DNA of 8,956 nt from Desulfuromusa sp. (GCA_029934755.1 JAOZLQ010000092.1:1-8956), one strand, 5' to 3'; counted from the stretch's first letter, positions 1 through 6,899 are shown. Notes: generated by a model from the sequence alone, not told the origin. Numbers and translations are program-made.

Positions 1-1173
1 AATTTATACCGTTCTGCTCCCGATGGTACTTTTTTCACGGTAATATTTGTTCATGCAGTTGCTTTTTTTCTGACAGCAGTCCTCAGTGGAACCCTTGCGG
101 ATCGGTGGCGATTCAGCGAAGAACAACTACAGAGAAAAACGATTGATTATGACGAACTGGAGAAAATGAATCGGACGATTTTATCCCATATTAGTAGTGG
201 TCTCATGCTGATCAATTCCACCGGGAAAATTCGATCATTTAACCGAGCGGCTACAGTTATTACCGGGCTGTCTTTGCAGGATGTTTATGATCAAAACGCT
301 GCTGAAATGTTCCCAGGATTGTCAGTTGAGTCGCTTACTGGTACACGGTTGCTAAATAGATCAGAAGGTTATTACGATAGTAAAAATGGTGAAAAACTGA
401 TTCTTGGTTATGCTACAACTCTAGCTAAGGGAAGTCAGGGGGAAAATCTTGGTATTTTGGTGACATTCCAGGATTTAACCCAGTTGAAGAAAATTGAAGA
501 GGATTTGAAACGGACGGATCGGCTTGCGGCTGTTGGACGTTTAGCCGCAGGGATGGCACATGAAATTCGCAACCCCCTTGCTTCTATTAGTGGTTCAGTT
601 CAGCTCCTAATGGAGGCTGAACATGCTCAGCCCGAGGATCTTCGCTTGATGGATATTGTGGTGAAAGAAGCCGACCGTCTCAATGGGCTATTAACCGATT
701 TTCTAGGATTCGCCCGTCCAAAGCAACCAGCGAAAGAACCAGTGAATGTTGCTTCTATTTTGGATCAACTTGTCGCTATGCTCGCGACAGACCATCGTTT
801 TAACAAGATTGAGATCATCCATCATTATCCGGAGCAATTTATCCTTGATCTGGACCGGGGGCAGATATTGCAGGCTTTGTGGGATTTAGCCATCAATGCA
901 GCCGAGGCGATGCAAGGGGAGGGGCAGTTGGTTTTTGCTATTGAAACAGACAAGGCTCCTGCCATTATTGTTGAGGATAACGGCCCCGGTATCTCCGCTG
1001 AAATAAAAGGACGTATTTTTGAACCTTTTTTTTCGACGAAAGAGCGGGGAACTGGATTGGGTCTAGCCTCTGTTTACTCGGTTATTGAGTCTCACGGTGG
1101 AGTTGTAACAGTTGATAAGGGAAGCACTGGAGGTGCCCGATTTACGCTTCGGTTTGTTGAGGGGAAAGACTAG
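1..1173 (+). CDS. pilS: PilS-like membrane sensor histidine kinase (5' end outside the window)
   Basis: The reading frame is open from base 1 to the stop at 1171-1173, so 390 C-terminal residues are visible and the N-terminus is missing. The first Met, at 166, is internal: upstream in-frame codons encode a hydrophobic segment (about residues 11-31, containing VIFVHAVAFFLTAVL) followed by a charged linker, as expected for the last transmembrane helix of a PilS-type sensor. Next come a PAS domain (about bases 166-480), a HisKA dimerisation helix with the H-box AHEIRNPLAS (phospho-acceptor His codon 559-561), and an HATPase_c domain with the N-box LAINAAEAM, the G1 box VEDNGPGIS and the G2 box GTGLGL. 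All catalytic motifs look intact. The regulator gene starts 2 nt after the stop, so the two form an operon and a cognate pair. PilS normally controls type IV pilin transcription, but AtoS- or NtrB-like sensors share this architecture, so the PilS name rests on the paired regulator and the membrane-PAS layout. Confidence 0.85.
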   Translation, partial: NLYRSAPDGTFFTVIFVHAVAFFLTAVLSGTLADRWRFSEEQLQRKTIDYDELEKMNRTILSHISSGLMLINSTGKIRSFNRAATVITGLSLQDVYDQNAAEMFPGLSVESLTGTRLLNRSEGYYDSKNGEKLILGYATTLAKGSQGENLGILVTFQDLTQLKKIEEDLKRTDRLAAVGRLAAGMAHEIRNPLASISGSVQLLMEAEHAQPEDLRLMDIVVKEADRLNGLLTDFLGFARPKQPAKEPVNVASILDQLVAMLATDHRFNKIEIIHHYPEQFILDLDRGQILQALWDLAINAAEAMQGEGQLVFAIETDKAPAIIVEDNGPGISAEIKGRIFEPFFSTKERGTGLGLASVYSVIESHGGVVTVDKGSTGGARFTLRFVEGKD

Positions 1174-1175
1174 AT

Positions 1176-2567
1176 ATGTTAGATAAAAATAAAAAGAGTA
1201 AAATTCTGGTTGTTGATGATGAAAATAGCTTGCGTGAAATGTTGTCAATTTTGCTTCAGCGTGAGGGTTATCAAGTTGATCAGGCTGTAGATGGCGTCGC
1301 TGCATTTTCCATGAATCAGGAAAATACTTATGATCTGATTATTTCTGACATTCAGATGCCAAAGATGACAGGGATTGAACTCTTGCGCCAACTTCGAGAG
1401 CAGGATGATAATGTTACGGTTATGATGATGACTGCTTTTTCTTCAACGGAAGAGGCTGTTGAAGCAATGAAACTGGGCGCATATGATTATATTACCAAAC
1501 CATTTAAAAATGATGAAATCCGCCTGGTAATCAAAAATGCTCTGGAACGGGAACAGTTGCAGCAGGAAAATCGTCAGTTGAAGCAACAACTTGGTCAGCG
1601 GTTCTCATTCCAAAGTTTGATTGGGAATAGTCTTGCTATGAGCAAGTTGATCGCTCTCTTGGAGAGGGTGGCTCCAAGCCAGGCCAATGTTTTAATCACT
1701 GGTGAAAGTGGTACTGGAAAAGAGCTGGTTGCAAAGGCATTGCACTTGAATAGTGACCGAAAAACACACCCTTTTGTCCCAATTAACTGCGGTGCTATCC
1801 CGGAGAATTTACTCGAAAGTGAATTGTTTGGACATGAAAAAGGTGCTTTCACTGGTGCTGATAAGCGCAAAGAGGGTTTGTTCGAATCAGCCGACAATGG
1901 CACGTTATTTCTGGATGAAATTGGTGAACTACCCATGGGGATGCAGGTTAAGTTGTTACGGGTTTTACAAGAGAGGGAGTTTCGCCGGGTTGGAGGAACC
2001 AATAATATCTCCTTGAATATAAGATTGGTTGCAGCAACCAACCAAGATTTGTCGGAATTGATTAAGGAGGGAAAATTTCGTGAGGATTTGTTTTATCGTT
2101 TGAATGTTATCTCGATTGAGCTGCCGCCCTTGCGAACCAGATATGATGATATCCCCTTTTTGATCAATAACTTTTATCAGCGTTTGACTGGTAAAAATGA
2201 ATATTCGGTACAGAAACAAGCTTTAGAGATACTGCTTAATTATGATTGGCCGGGAAATGTTCGCGAACTAGAAAATCTGGTCGAGCGTTGCGTGGTGCTT
2301 GGTGAGATGGATGAATTAACTGTTGACTGCTTGCCTGATCAGATCAAGAAAAAAAAGGATATCCTTTGTGACGTAGTAGGCAATCTCCCCGATGATGGTT
2401 TTGATCTGGATAAATGGTTGGAAAATGTGGAAAGATCTTTTCTTCTCCAAGCACTGGAAAAATCTGGTGGTGTGCGAAAGAGAGCAGCTGAACTTCTGGG
2501 GATCAATTTTCGTTCAATCCGTTATCGGCTAGGAAAATTAGGGGTTGGAGATGATGCGGAGAAATGA
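1176..2567 (+). CDS. pilR: PilR-like sigma-54-dependent response regulator (NtrC family)
   Basis: This 463-residue cytoplasmic transcription activator is a usual length for NtrC/PilR proteins. The receiver domain (about 8-120) has the acidic pocket D14/D15, phospho-acceptor D58 in SDIQMP, T86 and K108. The central AAA+ domain (about 145-370) has Walker A GESGTGKE (176-183), the sigma-54 contact loop GAFTGA (223-228), Walker B LFLDE (244-248) and the arginine-finger region FREDLFYRLN (301-310). The C-terminal Fis-type helix-turn-helix is at about 435-455 and ends SIRYRLGKLG, which resembles PilR more than other NtrC relatives. A purine-rich GAGGGGAAAG inside the end of the kinase gene serves as ribosome site. 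The family binds enhancers and activates sigma-54 promoters when phosphorylated by its sensor. In Geobacter and Pseudomonas, PilR drives pilA. No pilin gene follows here, so the target lies elsewhere and could differ. Confidence 0.85.
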   Translation: MLDKNKKSKILVVDDENSLREMLSILLQREGYQVDQAVDGVAAFSMNQENTYDLIISDIQMPKMTGIELLRQLREQDDNVTVMMMTAFSSTEEAVEAMKLGAYDYITKPFKNDEIRLVIKNALEREQLQQENRQLKQQLGQRFSFQSLIGNSLAMSKLIALLERVAPSQANVLITGESGTGKELVAKALHLNSDRKTHPFVPINCGAIPENLLESELFGHEKGAFTGADKRKEGLFESADNGTLFLDEIGELPMGMQVKLLRVLQEREFRRVGGTNNISLNIRLVAATNQDLSELIKEGKFREDLFYRLNVISIELPPLRTRYDDIPFLINNFYQRLTGKNEYSVQKQALEILLNYDWPGNVRELENLVERCVVLGEMDELTVDCLPDQIKKKKDILCDVVGNLPDDGFDLDKWLENVERSFLLQALEKSGGVRKRAAELLGINFRSIRYRLGKLGVGDDAEK

Positions 2568-2604
2568 ACTGCAAAAGGCAAAGGTGATTTTTTTCAATTT
2601 AAAG

Positions 2605-2632
2605 TTGACAGGTGGATAGGAATCACTAAGAT
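2605..2632 (+). promoter_or_regulatory. sigma-70 promoter of the tRNA-Leu gene
   Basis: A perfect -35 hexamer TTGACA (2605-2610) is followed after 16 bp by TAAGAT (2627-2632), which matches four of six -10 positions. The mature tRNA begins 11 nt past the -10 box, a normal distance for a stable-RNA promoter. It lies in the gap between the response regulator and the tRNA and gives the tRNA its own transcription start. Confidence 0.7.
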
Positions 2633-2643
2633 AGCAAATTCCT

Positions 2644-2730
2644 GCTCGGGTGGCGGAATTGGTAGACGCAAGGGACTTAAAATCCCTCGGGAGTAATCCT
2701 GTACGAGTTCGATTCTCGTCCCGAGTACCA
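2644..2730 (+). tRNA. tRNA-Leu (anticodon UAA), with encoded CCA
   Basis: An 87-nt cloverleaf can be folded by eye. The acceptor stem is GCTCGGG (2644-2650) with CCCGAGT (2720-2726), closing with a G1-U72 pair that is also present in the E. coli leucine UAA isoacceptor. The D-arm contains GGTAGACGC. The anticodon stem AGGGA/TCCCT holds the loop CTTAAAA with anticodon TAA at 2678-2680. A long class II variable arm (GGGA pairing with TCCT) is followed by the T-arm ACGAG-TTCGATT-CTCGT, discriminator A2727 and encoded CCA at 2728-2730. The long variable arm and A73 discriminator are leucine identity features. It reads UUA, and UUG by wobble. Confidence 0.97.
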
Positions 2731-2737
2731 TTTTATT

Positions 2738-2772
2738 AATAATCCCAATGGCTTATGCTGTTGGGATTATTT
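2738..2772 (+). terminator. Terminator-like hairpin after tRNA-Leu
   Basis: AATAATCCCAATGGC (2738-2752) pairs with 2757-2771 around the tetraloop TTAT. This gives a 15-bp stem with two G-U pairs, and the outer 11 bp are perfectly complementary. The stem starts 8 nt after the tRNA CCA end. The trailing T-tract is short and interrupted (ATTATTTG), so as an intrinsic terminator it is moderate. It may also serve as the 3' boundary for tRNA precursor processing. Confidence 0.65.
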
Positions 2773-2897
2773 GCTGGAATGGAAATATGTTTAGTATCCC
2801 CTTGACACAAAATCATTCCTGTTATCGGGACTTGATGACTATTTTTCTTAACACCCCTTCCCTTTAATGATAATACTAAGTAAATGAGGTTAACGTT

Positions 2898-3905
2898 ATG
2901 AAAGTTCTTGTCACTGGTACTGCAGGTTTTATTGGTTTTCATCTGACAAAATACCTTCTCGATCGGGGAGATGAAGTTATTGGTCTGGATAATCTTAACG
3001 ATTATTACGATGTCAATCTGAAGCTGGCCCGTCTGGAACAGCTTGAAGGACAGGACAATTTCCGTTTTGTCAAACTGGATCTGGCTGATCGACAGGGCAT
3101 AGCCGATTTGTTTGAGAGCGAAATGTTTGAAAAGGTTGTCAATCTAGCTGCTCAGGCTGGTGTTCGTTATTCATTAATCAATCCCCATGCTTATATCGAT
3201 AGTAATATCCAAGGGTTTGTCAATATTCTGGAAGGCTGTCGACATAACAATGTCAAGCATCTGGTCTATGCTTCCTCGTCTTCGGTTTATGGTGCTAATA
3301 CCGCCATGCCATTTTCGGTTCATGACAATGTGGATCATCCCTTATCGCTTTACGCCGCCAGTAAAAAATCTAACGAACTGATGGCGCATACCTATAGCCA
3401 TCTTTACAGTTTGCCGACGACAGGTTTACGCTTTTTTACCGTTTACGGCCCTTGGGGACGTCCCGATATGGCGATGTTCCTGTTTACCAAAGCAATTTTG
3501 TCCGGAGAGCCAATTCAGGTATTTAACTACGGGAAAATGAAGCGTGATTTTACCTATATTGATGATATTGTTGAAGGTGTTGTACGCACCCTTGATCATA
3601 CAGCACCCCCAAATCCTGAGTGGTCAGGAATGAAACCCGATCCCGGAACCAGCGCAGCACCATACCGACTTTATAATATTGGTAATAATAATCCGGTTGA
3701 ACTGATGTATTTGATTGAGGTTCTAGAAAAAACTCTCGGTAAAACAGCTGAAAAACTGATGCAACCGCTCCAACCTGGTGATGTGCCGTCAACCTACGCT
3801 GATGTTGAAGCGTTAGTCGATGATGTCGGGTTTAAACCAGAGACATCGATTGAGGATGGGGTGGCGCGGTTTGTGAAGTGGTATCGGGATTATAATGGTA
3901 TTTAG
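2898..3905 (+). CDS. UDP-glucuronate 4-epimerase-type NAD-dependent sugar epimerase
   Basis: This 335-residue extended short-chain dehydrogenase is the usual length for CapI/LspL-type UDP-glucuronate 4-epimerases, which interconvert UDP-glucuronate and UDP-galacturonate for capsule or lipopolysaccharide. The N-terminal Rossmann motif is GTAGFIG (7-13), followed by the acidic NAD-ribose-binding stretch GLDNLNDYYD. The Ser-rich active-site strand YASSSSVYG is at 124-132, the catalytic YxxxK is Y152/K156 (YAASK), and RFFTVYGPWGRPDMAMF is the substrate-loop signature typical of this subgroup. The start is fixed by GAGG at 2886-2889, 8 nt before the ATG. The gene stands 167 nt after the tRNA, and a Wzz-like gene follows after 151 nt, which supports a role in surface polysaccharide. 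A related UDP-sugar epimerase specificity cannot be excluded from sequence alone. Confidence 0.88.
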   Translation: MKVLVTGTAGFIGFHLTKYLLDRGDEVIGLDNLNDYYDVNLKLARLEQLEGQDNFRFVKLDLADRQGIADLFESEMFEKVVNLAAQAGVRYSLINPHAYIDSNIQGFVNILEGCRHNNVKHLVYASSSSVYGANTAMPFSVHDNVDHPLSLYAASKKSNELMAHTYSHLYSLPTTGLRFFTVYGPWGRPDMAMFLFTKAILSGEPIQVFNYGKMKRDFTYIDDIVEGVVRTLDHTAPPNPEWSGMKPDPGTSAAPYRLYNIGNNNPVELMYLIEVLEKTLGKTAEKLMQPLQPGDVPSTYADVEALVDDVGFKPETSIEDGVARFVKWYRDYNGI

Positions 3906-4056
3906 ACAGGTCACTAGGTTAAAGGCAATATCTACCGCGATGTAAATCCGTTACATTCTGTTTTAGGTCTTAAACCAAAGAATACTGTTTTTGATCTTAC
4001 AGATACTGATCGTGGCGCAAAATAGATTCTCAAGGTTTTACTTATTTGGAGTGATA

Positions 4057-5541
4057 ATGAACAATCAGGAACATGAAAATCCACAGCGCTACATTGCCGA
4101 TGACGAAATTGATTTGGTACAATTATTTCTGATTTTATTGAAACGTAAATATTTGATTTTAAGCACATTCGTTGTGTGTATTGTCTTAGGGGCAGGTTTT
4201 GCATTTTTGAAACCCACTTCTTATGAATATCTGACAGTGATTGAAATTGGGACGACAATTAAAAATATGGAAATAGGGAATATTGAAGCGATTGAATCTT
4301 CTGCGGCTGTTTTAGAAAAAGTCAAAGCTGCCTATATCCCGCTAAATTCACAAAGCGAAGATAGTTTAATCGCTAAAGTATCAGTCAGTTCCCCGAAAAA
4401 CAGCAAGTTAATCATATTAAAAAATGTTGGTTCTCAACAGTTAGAAAAAGAATATAGTGCTTTGCATAAAAAAATCGCGGATGCAGTTCTTGACGATCAT
4501 CAAACAAAACTACAATCAGTTCAACAGCAGCTTTTATCACAAGTTGCCAGATCGAAAAGTGATTTAGACAAAATAGTATTACCTGAATTGATGCAGATAA
4601 AAACCAAAACTTTGCTAGAAAATATAGTGCATAAAAAACGTAATTTGCGGGCCTTGGAAGATGAGGAGAACGCCCATGTGCTACGCTCATCGATCGAACT
4701 TGATAAACTGGAATCAAAACTGCTCGGAACGTATGATGCTCAAAAGATCAAAATTAACAATTTAAAAAATAAAGCTTCAAGAGAAGAGGCCGTTCTTGCT
4801 GCCCTGAAGAGTCAAGGATCCAATTTAGAGAAAAAGAAAGAACTTCTTACTCAGGAACGAAACCTCCTGCTGACGCAAATTAAGGAGATCACCGAGGCCT
4901 TAGACCAAATTCAAAAGGAAAGATGGCGTGCTCCGACTAACGTTGATAGCCCGGCTAATGCTTTAACTCTTATGATGGTAGAAAACCAGTTAGGGCAGTA
5001 TCGAACCCGGAAAGAAAATTTGGATTTTAGAATTGAGGTCGATTTAACGCAGAAAAATAATAATTTTGATATGCTACTGGCAGATATTAATCGACAGATA
5101 ATAACACAAGAGAATGTCTTGGCTGCTTTAGTGGTGGAGTTTGAAATTCAGGAAAAAATCCATGTGCGTGAAGTAACACAAGCCAAAAATGTAATTCAAC
5201 AATTCAAGGCTGATGAGTTGAAATTGCAGAGTGATTATAAGCGACAGCGTGAAGTTAAACAAAGTGAAATCAATGATACGATAAATAGATTAAGTGAATA
5301 CAATATTGACCATGATTTTATTGTTGATAATCAGAAACAGAGAATTTCCGAACTTGATGCAAAGCTTAGTAATTTACAAGCAACGAAAACTTTAGGGGTA
5401 GCTGTTCGCTCTGCAAAACCTGTAGGTACAGGTAAGTCACTTATTTTAGCTTTAGCTGGGATGTTGGGCTTGATGGGTGGGATTGTGATGGCATTTTTGG
5501 CTGAATTTATGTCCAAGGTGCGGCAACAGCAAGTTGGTTGA
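4057..5541 (+). CDS. Wzz-like polysaccharide co-polymerase / chain-length determinant
   Basis: The ATG at 4057 is chosen over the in-frame ATG at 3991 because GGAG (4048-4051) sits 5 nt upstream of it, and the extra 22 residues would precede the normal Wzz N-terminus. The protein has 494 residues. It begins with a cytoplasmic DEIDLVQLFLILLKRK segment, typical of the Wzz domain, then a first transmembrane helix (about 32-51). A long Lys/Glu/Gln-rich periplasmic part follows (about 52-450), mostly predicted coiled coil. A basic, Pro-containing motif (RSAKPVGTGK, 451-460) leads into a second transmembrane helix (461-483) and a short cytoplasmic tail. This two-helix hairpin is the polysaccharide co-polymerase architecture, which regulates chain length in Wzy-dependent or export-coupled polymers. 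No tyrosine autokinase domain is fused at the C-terminus. Sequence similarity to known Wzz proteins looks weak in the coil, so the exact polymer is unknown. Confidence 0.75.
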   Translation: MNNQEHENPQRYIADDEIDLVQLFLILLKRKYLILSTFVVCIVLGAGFAFLKPTSYEYLTVIEIGTTIKNMEIGNIEAIESSAAVLEKVKAAYIPLNSQSEDSLIAKVSVSSPKNSKLIILKNVGSQQLEKEYSALHKKIADAVLDDHQTKLQSVQQQLLSQVARSKSDLDKIVLPELMQIKTKTLLENIVHKKRNLRALEDEENAHVLRSSIELDKLESKLLGTYDAQKIKINNLKNKASREEAVLAALKSQGSNLEKKKELLTQERNLLLTQIKEITEALDQIQKERWRAPTNVDSPANALTLMMVENQLGQYRTRKENLDFRIEVDLTQKNNNFDMLLADINRQIITQENVLAALVVEFEIQEKIHVREVTQAKNVIQQFKADELKLQSDYKRQREVKQSEINDTINRLSEYNIDHDFIVDNQKQRISELDAKLSNLQATKTLGVAVRSAKPVGTGKSLILALAGMLGLMGGIVMAFLAEFMSKVRQQQVG

Positions 5542-5547
5542 TCTAGG

Positions 5548-5626
5548 GGGCTGTTCCAGATGTTTACGGGCTATGAAACTGCGGTGGTTTGCGTCGCAAA
5601 AGCCTGGGACAGCCCATTCGGGACAG
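5548..5626. repeat. Inverted repeat with GGGCTGT/ACAGCCC tips
   Basis: GGGCTGTTCCA (5548-5558) pairs with TGGGACAGCCC (5605-5615) over 11 bp with one G-U pair. The 46-nt interior contains a smaller TTTGC/GCAAA hairpin. The motif GGGACAG recurs immediately after, at 5620-5626. The element begins 6 nt after the wzz-like stop codon. Structured units with these tips resemble extragenic palindromes associated with IS200-like/REP-associated transposases, but that resemblance is from memory. No transposase is present, and the element could also act as a transcription end for the upstream gene. Confidence 0.55.
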
Positions 5627-5743
5627 GCACGGTTTTGCTGGCTCTACCTGAAAACTAGTACCATTCTATACTGCCTCTAGAGCTGTTGAATTTATGAACA
5701 AAACAATTGAGGGTCTTGCTAAACCCTTTAACCTCCAGCAACA

Positions 5744-5822
5744 GTCATTCCCGCACCGGTGGGAATCCAGAGGTTTTCTGGGTTCGTTTAAAAAACTGGA
5801 TCCCCGTTTTCACGAGGATGAC
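5744..5822. repeat. Extragenic palindromic repeat of the GTCATTCCCG...ATCCAG type
   Basis: Two 27-nt arms face each other: 5744-5770, beginning GTCATTCCCG and ending GGGAATCCAG, and 5796-5822, beginning CTGGATCCCCG and ending GGATGAC. Compared as reverse complements, 17 of 27 positions match, concentrated at both ends of each arm. The left arm is itself palindromic (TTCCCGCACCGGTGGGAA). Arms that begin GTCAT-CCCG and end ATCCAG are a widespread interspersed family in Proteobacteria, usually present in many copies per genome. This copy has diverged. Confidence 0.7.
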
Positions 5823-5856
5823 GACTTTTGCAAGGGGCTCATCCTAGATTTTTTTT
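5815..5856 (+). terminator. Candidate intrinsic terminator
   Basis: AGGATGA (5815-5821) pairs perfectly with TCATCCT (5839-5845), with a small inner CTT/AAG pairing. Three nt after the stem comes a run of eight T's (5849-5856). The left arm overlaps the end of the preceding repeat. It could stop transcription arriving from the wzz-like gene about 270 nt upstream and insulate the toxin-antitoxin pair. The long, AT-poor loop makes it only moderately convincing. Confidence 0.4.
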
Positions 5857-5870
5857 GGTTTTGTATGCAG

Positions 5871-5899
5871 AATTGGGAGGTTTCAACAACGTCTCAATT
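5871..5899. repeat. Short bulged hairpin
   Basis: AATTGGGA (5871-5878) pairs with TCTCAATT (5892-5899) with one G-U pair, and GTT/AAC pairs inside around the loop TCAAC, leaving one G-G mismatch. It is one of several unlike hairpins packed into this gap, and its function is not evident. Confidence 0.4.
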
Positions 5900-5907
5900 A
5901 TTTCCAT

Positions 5908-5929
5908 GGGTCAAGCGCAGACTTGACCC
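5908..5929. repeat. Perfect hairpin GGGTCAAG...CTTGACCC
   Basis: GGGTCAAG (5908-5915) and CTTGACCC (5922-5929) are perfect reverse complements around a 6-nt loop, CGCAGA. No T-tract follows, so it is not a typical terminator. Its tips resemble REP-like hairpins. The repeat copy bracketing the toxin-antitoxin pair starts 4 nt later, so the two may belong to one element. Confidence 0.5.
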
Positions 5930-5933
5930 CTTT

Positions 5934-5988
5934 GATGGATTATGAAATGGGAATTTATGTCTTTGAAACTGATGTTTCAAGACCTGAC
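5934..5988 (+). repeat. Direct repeat copy A, upstream of the mntA-hepT pair
   Basis: This segment starts with GATGGATTAT (5934-5943) and ends with a 23-nt core (5966-5988). The core is identical at 22 of 23 positions to 6931-6953 on the far side of the toxin-antitoxin pair. The middle is more diverged and needs small gaps. It contains a perfect palindrome, TTGAAAC-TGAT-GTTTCAA (5963-5980). The copy ends about 40 nt before the antitoxin start. Confidence 0.75.
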
Positions 5989-6028
5989 TCCAGCAGTATT
6001 TCATATATTTCTAAAGGTTTAGATTCCT

Positions 6029-6409
6029 ATGGAGTTAGATGATTTAGAAGCTGTTTTGTCGGTTATTCCTGAACTTGAACTTGCTATCCTTGTTGGGAGT
6101 CGGGCGACAGGAACCAGCAACCCAGATAGTGATTGGGATTTTGCTATTCAATGGAACTATAATCTAGGTTTTATGGAACAACTTGCGGCCACTGAAAAAT
6201 TGCGCAAAGAACTCTCAATGATCCTGCAAATCAATATGTCCGATATCGACCTAATTAATATACCAACCGCACAGCTTGCGATGAAAGCTGTCGTTGCTGA
6301 GGAAGGCATTATTATTCACGGTTCTGAGACTTTGTCGTGGTGTCATTTTTTACAACGAACCTGGCGCGAACTTGAAGAAGCCTATTGGGAGGAAACCTAT
6401 GCGGCTTGA
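6029..6409 (+). CDS. mntA: MntA-type antitoxin (minimal nucleotidyltransferase)
   Basis: This 126-residue cytoplasmic protein has the MNT-domain signature GSX10DXD: G23-S24 in LVGSRATGTS and D35/D37 in SDWDFAI. A candidate third acidic residue (D72 or D74 in SDIDLINI) follows, as in active polymerase-beta-fold transferases. In characterised MntA/HepT pairs this enzyme inactivates the HEPN toxin by adding AMP units to a tyrosine. All three catalytic positions appear present, so it is likely active. AAAGG at 6013-6017 is a weak, rather distant ribosome site for the ATG at 6029. The gene overlaps the next one by 11 nt, indicating translational coupling, and antitoxin-first order fits the need to make the antidote before the toxin. 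The DNA immediately upstream and downstream of the pair carries related repeats. Confidence 0.85.
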   Translation: MELDDLEAVLSVIPELELAILVGSRATGTSNPDSDWDFAIQWNYNLGFMEQLAATEKLRKELSMILQINMSDIDLINIPTAQLAMKAVVAEEGIIIHGSETLSWCHFLQRTWRELEEAYWEETYAA

Positions 6410-6815
6410 CCTTTATCAGGCAGAAACTGCACTTATCGCACACAATCAAACTGCAATCCTCGATGATGCCCGTACCATGATTATTGCCGGGAAAGAGTTG
6501 TCATCTCTCGAGAAAAATGGCATTCTGCACGCTTTTCAAATTTTGGCAGAAAATGCTATCGGCAAGGCAAAGCAAACGCTTAAGGTCAACGGTAAGCAGG
6601 TGCCGGTGTCAGCTTATGATAGTTTTACTGCGCTGGCAGATCTCGGAGTGGTCAATAATAGTGAATTAATCACTTGGAATGCTATTATTGGATTGCGTAA
6701 CCGGATCGTCCATGACTACATGAATATTGATGTGTCTCAAGTGATTGAATTAGTTAGAAAAGAACAATATCGGTTTATTACCGATTTTCTTCTTGCGCCT
6801 GTGTTTGTTGAATAA
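6399..6815 (+). CDS. hepT: HepT-type HEPN ribonuclease toxin
   Basis: The start at 6399 is chosen over an in-frame ATG at 6294 because GGGAGG (6387-6392) lies 6 nt upstream. Translation from 6294 would add 35 residues encoded entirely inside the antitoxin gene, with no HEPN character. The resulting 138-residue protein is a usual HepT length and predominantly helical. Near the C-terminus it carries the catalytic motif RX4HXY as R100-NRIV-H105-D-Y107. In this family, Arg and His are the RNase active site and the Tyr is the residue AMPylated by MntA. The helix containing AENAIGKAKQ is the usual HEPN core region preceding the motif. The gene overlaps mntA by 11 nt, and no obvious terminator follows. 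All key residues are intact, so this looks like a functional toxin controlled by its partner. Confidence 0.87.
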   Translation: MRLDLYQAETALIAHNQTAILDDARTMIIAGKELSSLEKNGILHAFQILAENAIGKAKQTLKVNGKQVPVSAYDSFTALADLGVVNNSELITWNAIIGLRNRIVHDYMNIDVSQVIELVRKEQYRFITDFLLAPVFVE

Positions 6816-6899
6816 GGATAGTGCTGGCTCATTAAAGGGTGTCTGTCTTCCTCAGAAGTTTCAAAAGTGAAGAGTAAAACCAAAACTTTCATCGGGAAC

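Larger units (their letters stand above)
5542..6028. other. 487-bp gene-free stretch filled with palindromic repeats
   Basis: No credible gene lies here. An 83-codon frame at 5694-5945 runs through two inverted repeats and its translation shows no family features. The stretch holds, in order, an 11-bp inverted repeat (5548-5615), a 27-bp-arm inverted repeat (5744-5822), a hairpin followed by eight T's (5815-5856), a bulged hairpin (5871-5899), a perfect 8-bp hairpin (5908-5929) and the first copy of a repeat seen again after the toxin gene (5934-5988). Such mixtures are typical of sites where small repeats and mobile remnants accumulate. Confidence 0.7.

Noticed and set aside
1595..2041. 148-codon minus-strand frame inside the response regulator gene
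   Set aside because: It lies wholly opposite the AAA+ domain of a well-supported gene and its translation has no family features.
2802..2830. TTGACA at 2802-2807 as a promoter for the epimerase
   Set aside because: No acceptable -10 box is found 16-18 bp downstream. The nearest candidate, TATCGG, is at 15 bp and matches poorly.
3991..4056. Upstream ATG at 3991 as the start of the wzz-like gene
   Set aside because: The ATG at 4057 has GGAG 5 nt upstream and gives a normal Wzz N-terminus, whereas the 22 extra residues lack a ribosome site and family similarity.
5694..5945. 83-codon open frame in the repeat-rich gap
   Set aside because: It runs through the 27-nt-arm repeat and several hairpins, has no clear ribosome site, and its translation (e.g. 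SFPHRWESRGF) is what this repeat family gives in any genome.
6294..6398. Upstream ATG at 6294 as the start of the HEPN toxin
   Set aside because: The added 35 residues are encoded out of frame inside mntA, while the ATG at 6399 has GGGAGG at ideal spacing.
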